A stretch of DNA of 5,063 bases from Candidatus Martarchaeota archaeon. Its GTDB lineage: Archaea > Micrarchaeota > Micrarchaeia > Norongarragalinales > UBA8480. The stretch covers positions 1 to 5,063 of the forward strand of contig JAMCXP010000027.1 of assembly GCA_023474775.1 (NCBI GenBank). The letters run 5' to 3'. Under the pieces are notes generated by a model. The model was given only the letters and a program-made list of their open reading frames with translations, was not told the origin of the DNA and did not search any database. Of the stretch, positions 4,074 to 5,063 are shown piece after piece. The number at the start of each line of letters is the position of its first letter. Position 1 is the stretch's first letter. The position numbers were made by a program, and so were the translations under genes.

Positions 4074-4838
4074 ATGACTGTTGGAAGTGCTATGTACGAA
4101 CATGGTAGAAAGTGCTGGTTTTGTGGAAATTATGGGTTATCGCGGCTAAGCGATAAGCGAGTTTGGTGCGGTAAATGTCGAAGAAAGTATAGTTTGCATA
4201 AGCTACGAATCAATCTTAAAGTGTTGTATTACTTCTATTTAGAAGTGAGCGCACGTAAGTGCGCCAGAGAACTTAATTTAGATTATGAAACAGTAGCGAA
4301 ACGCTACTCAGCATTTCGAAACGCGATCATAAAATTTTTAGAACAAGAGTTCAAGAAATTACATGGAAGAGTAGAAGCTGACGAGTCTTATTTTGGTGGT
4401 AAAAGAAAAGGCGATCGTGGCAGAGGAGCTTTTAACAAGCAAGCAGTTTTTGGAATTTTAGAGAGGAAAGGGCGCGTTTACACTACGACTGTTTCAAATG
4501 TTTCAGCAGCTACTTTGTTAAACCACATAAAGAAAAACACGCGTAAAGGTTCAGTATTTTACACCGATGATTTCAAATCGTACAAGGATTTAAAACAATA
4601 TGGAAAGCATAATCGTATTAAACACTCTAAAGCTTTTGGTAAAGGGCGTAATCACATTAATGGCATTGAAGGTTTCTGGAGTTACGCTAAAGAAAGATTT
4701 CATAAATATCATGGAATTAACAAGAAGAATTATTTTTCTTATGTTAAGGAAATGGAGTTCAGATTCAATCATCGAAACAAGCCACTCTACCCCTTACTAA
4801 TCAACATAACACGCCAATTTGCTCCGAAAATGCCATAA
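4074..4838 (+). CDS. IS1595-family DDE transposase with zinc ribbon
   Basis: Catalyses excision and insertion of the element. An N-terminal zinc ribbon (C14, C17, C32, C35) is followed by a helical DNA-binding region (about 45-95). The RNase H-like catalytic core has D103 in VEADESYFGG, D165 in VFYTDDFKSY, and E199 in HINGIEGFWSYAKER, with a conserved tail FRFNHR (229-234). The 254-aa length fits a small member of the family. The start is uncertain: ATG 4074 has no ribosome site but fits a leaderless transcript, while ATG 4092 (MYEHGRKC) has GGAAGTG nearby and still keeps the zinc ribbon. The stop codon lies inside the right terminal repeat. About 14 of 23 arginines use CGN, unlike the AGA/AGG-rich ribosomal genes, which points to recent transfer. 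Confidence 0.95.
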   Translation: MTVGSAMYEHGRKCWFCGNYGLSRLSDKRVWCGKCRRKYSLHKLRINLKVLYYFYLEVSARKCARELNLDYETVAKRYSAFRNAIIKFLEQEFKKLHGRVEADESYFGGKRKGDRGRGAFNKQAVFGILERKGRVYTTTVSNVSAATLLNHIKKNTRKGSVFYTDDFKSYKDLKQYGKHNRIKHSKAFGKGRNHINGIEGFWSYAKERFHKYHGINKKNYFSYVKEMEFRFNHRNKPLYPLLINITRQFAPKMP

Positions 4839-4843
4839 TCACC
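4816..4843 (-). repeat. Right terminal inverted repeat
   Basis: Read on the minus strand it starts GGTGATTATGGCA, then TTTT, then CGGAGCAA, pairing with the left end. It contains the transposase stop codon (4836-4838), so the coding sequence runs into the transposase binding site. Confidence 0.93.
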
Positions 4844-4851
4844 AAACTTTT
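4844..4851 (+). repeat. Right target-site duplication of the insertion sequence
   Basis: AAACTTTT, an exact copy of 4011-4018. Confidence 0.93.
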
Positions 4852-4872
4852 TTTGGGGAGCATAGTTTTTTT

Positions 4873-4904
4873 GAGGAAAGTGTTTTTAACTTTCTTTCCT
4901 TTTT
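4873..4904 (+). terminator. Hairpin plus T-rich tract between the IS and tRNA-Pro
   Basis: GAAAGT (4876-4881) pairs with ACTTTC (4889-4894) around a 7-nt loop and can be extended by G-U, A-U, G-U pairs at 4873-4875/4895-4897. A CCTTTTT tract follows. It could stop transcription coming out of the insertion site. The same AT-rich stretch (TGTTTTTAA, 4881-4889, after GAAAG) could instead be the tRNA-Pro promoter, about 33 nt upstream of the tRNA. I cannot separate the two readings. Confidence 0.3.
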
Positions 4905-4918
4905 ATTAAATAAAAAAA

Positions 4919-4992
4919 GGGGTTGTGGGACAACCTGGCCAGCCTATCAGCTTAGGGAGCTGAAGATCCGAGTTCGAATCTCGGCAACCCCA
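4919..4992 (+). tRNA. tRNA-Pro, anticodon AGG
   Basis: 74-nt class I tRNA without intron. The acceptor stem GGGGTTG (4919-4925) pairs fully with CAACCCC (4985-4991), with discriminator A at 4992; CCA is not encoded. The anticodon stem TCAGC (4947-4951) pairs with GCTGA (4959-4963); the loop is TTAGGGA with anticodon AGG at 4954-4956 and G37. A short 4-nt variable loop, usual in archaeal tRNA-Pro, precedes the T-arm CCGAG-TTCGAAT-CTCGG. The D-stem has one A-C mismatch (A12-C23) and a G-U pair, with the GG and A21 landmarks kept. Proline identity follows from G35-G36 and A73 together with the short variable loop. A34 is unexpected in archaea. Confidence 0.93.
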
Positions 4993-4999
4993 TTACTAT

Positions 5000-5063
5000 T
5001 CAAATTTTTCCCTTATGAATCTTTTCTATTGTTTCAAACTTCGGAACGTTGCCTAAAAGAAGA
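5000..5063 (-). CDS. C-terminal fragment of an unidentified gene (runs off the window)
   Basis: On the minus strand a frame is open from the window edge (5062) to TGA at 5000-5002, encoding 20 residues that end GNVPKFETIEKIHKGKI. The composition looks protein-like and the stop lies 7 nt past the convergent tRNA-Pro, so this may be the end of a real gene. Twenty codons are too few to identify a family, and open frames of this length occur by chance. Confidence 0.4.
   Translation of the reverse strand, partial: LLLGNVPKFETIEKIHKGKI

Larger units (their letters stand above)
4019..4843 (+). mobile_element. Complete IS1595-family insertion sequence, 825 bp
   Basis: The ends are defined by terminal inverted repeats starting GGTGATTATGGCA (4019-4031 and the complement of 4831-4843), with an exact 8-bp duplication AAACTTTT outside both. 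It carries one intact DDE transposase and no passenger gene. It separates the vapBC promoter region from tRNA-Pro. The perfect duplication and intact reading frame suggest recent insertion. The subgroup is not determined; IS1016-like is my best guess from the size and the transposase motifs. Confidence 0.95.

Noticed and set aside
4590..4800. Open frames on either strand inside the transposase gene (plus 4600-4800, minus 4590-4772).
   Set aside because: Both overlap the catalytic core of an intact transposase and show no independent start signals; no sign of programmed frameshifting was seen.
4993..5063. Plus-strand open frame after tRNA-Pro running to the window end.
   Set aside because: It has no start codon in frame near its beginning and no ribosome site; the minus-strand frame with a clean stop is the better candidate.
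1..5063. CRISPR arrays, riboswitches, attachment sites and replication origin.
   Set aside because: No spaced direct repeats, no recognisable aptamer-like leader, no tRNA 3'-end duplication and no origin-like repeats were seen on either strand.

Overview
The window is archaeal. It carries the archaeal order of ribosomal protein and RNA polymerase genes (uS13 tail, uS4, uS11, Rpo3, tRNA-Leu, eL18, uL13, uS9, Rpo10), archaeal-only families such as eL18 and Rpo10, GGTG-type ribosome binding sites matching an archaeal 16S tail, and BRE/TATA-like promoters. The very compact genes and a tRNA intron at an unusual place would suit a DPANN-type archaeon, but that placement is only an inference and I cannot name a genus.

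Region 1 (1-3320, plus strand) is a tightly packed translation and transcription operon. Genes overlap by 4 to 8 bases or are separated by a few bases. Ribosomal proteins of both subunits are made together with RNA polymerase subunits Rpo3 and Rpo10. A class II tRNA-Leu sits between rpoD and rpl18e, followed by nine T residues. It contains a 23-nt insertion inside the T-loop that fits a bulge-helix-bulge intron at position 59/60. The first ~30 bases look damaged or mis-assembled relative to a normal uS13 C-terminus.

Region 2 (3314-3975, minus strand) is a VapBC toxin-antitoxin pair, convergent with and overlapping the end of rpoN. It sits where related archaeal operons often continue with rpoK, enolase and rps2. 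It has a clear BRE/TATA promoter and a 16-bp perfect palindrome likely to be its operator.

Region 3 (4011-4851) is a complete insertion sequence of 825 bp: 28-bp imperfect terminal inverted repeats, an exact 8-bp target duplication (AAACTTTT), and one intact DDE transposase with an N-terminal zinc ribbon, of the IS1595 family. Its arginine codon use (mostly CGN) differs from the AGA/AGG-dominated ribosomal genes, so it is probably a recent arrival.

Region 4 (4852-5063) holds a short hairpin, a tRNA-Pro, and probably the 3' end of an unidentified minus-strand gene. Both tRNAs in the window have A at anticodon position 34 (AAG and AGG), which is unexpected in archaea. I see no wholly new multi-gene system. 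The most notable signals are the T-loop tRNA intron and the pair of A34 anticodons.
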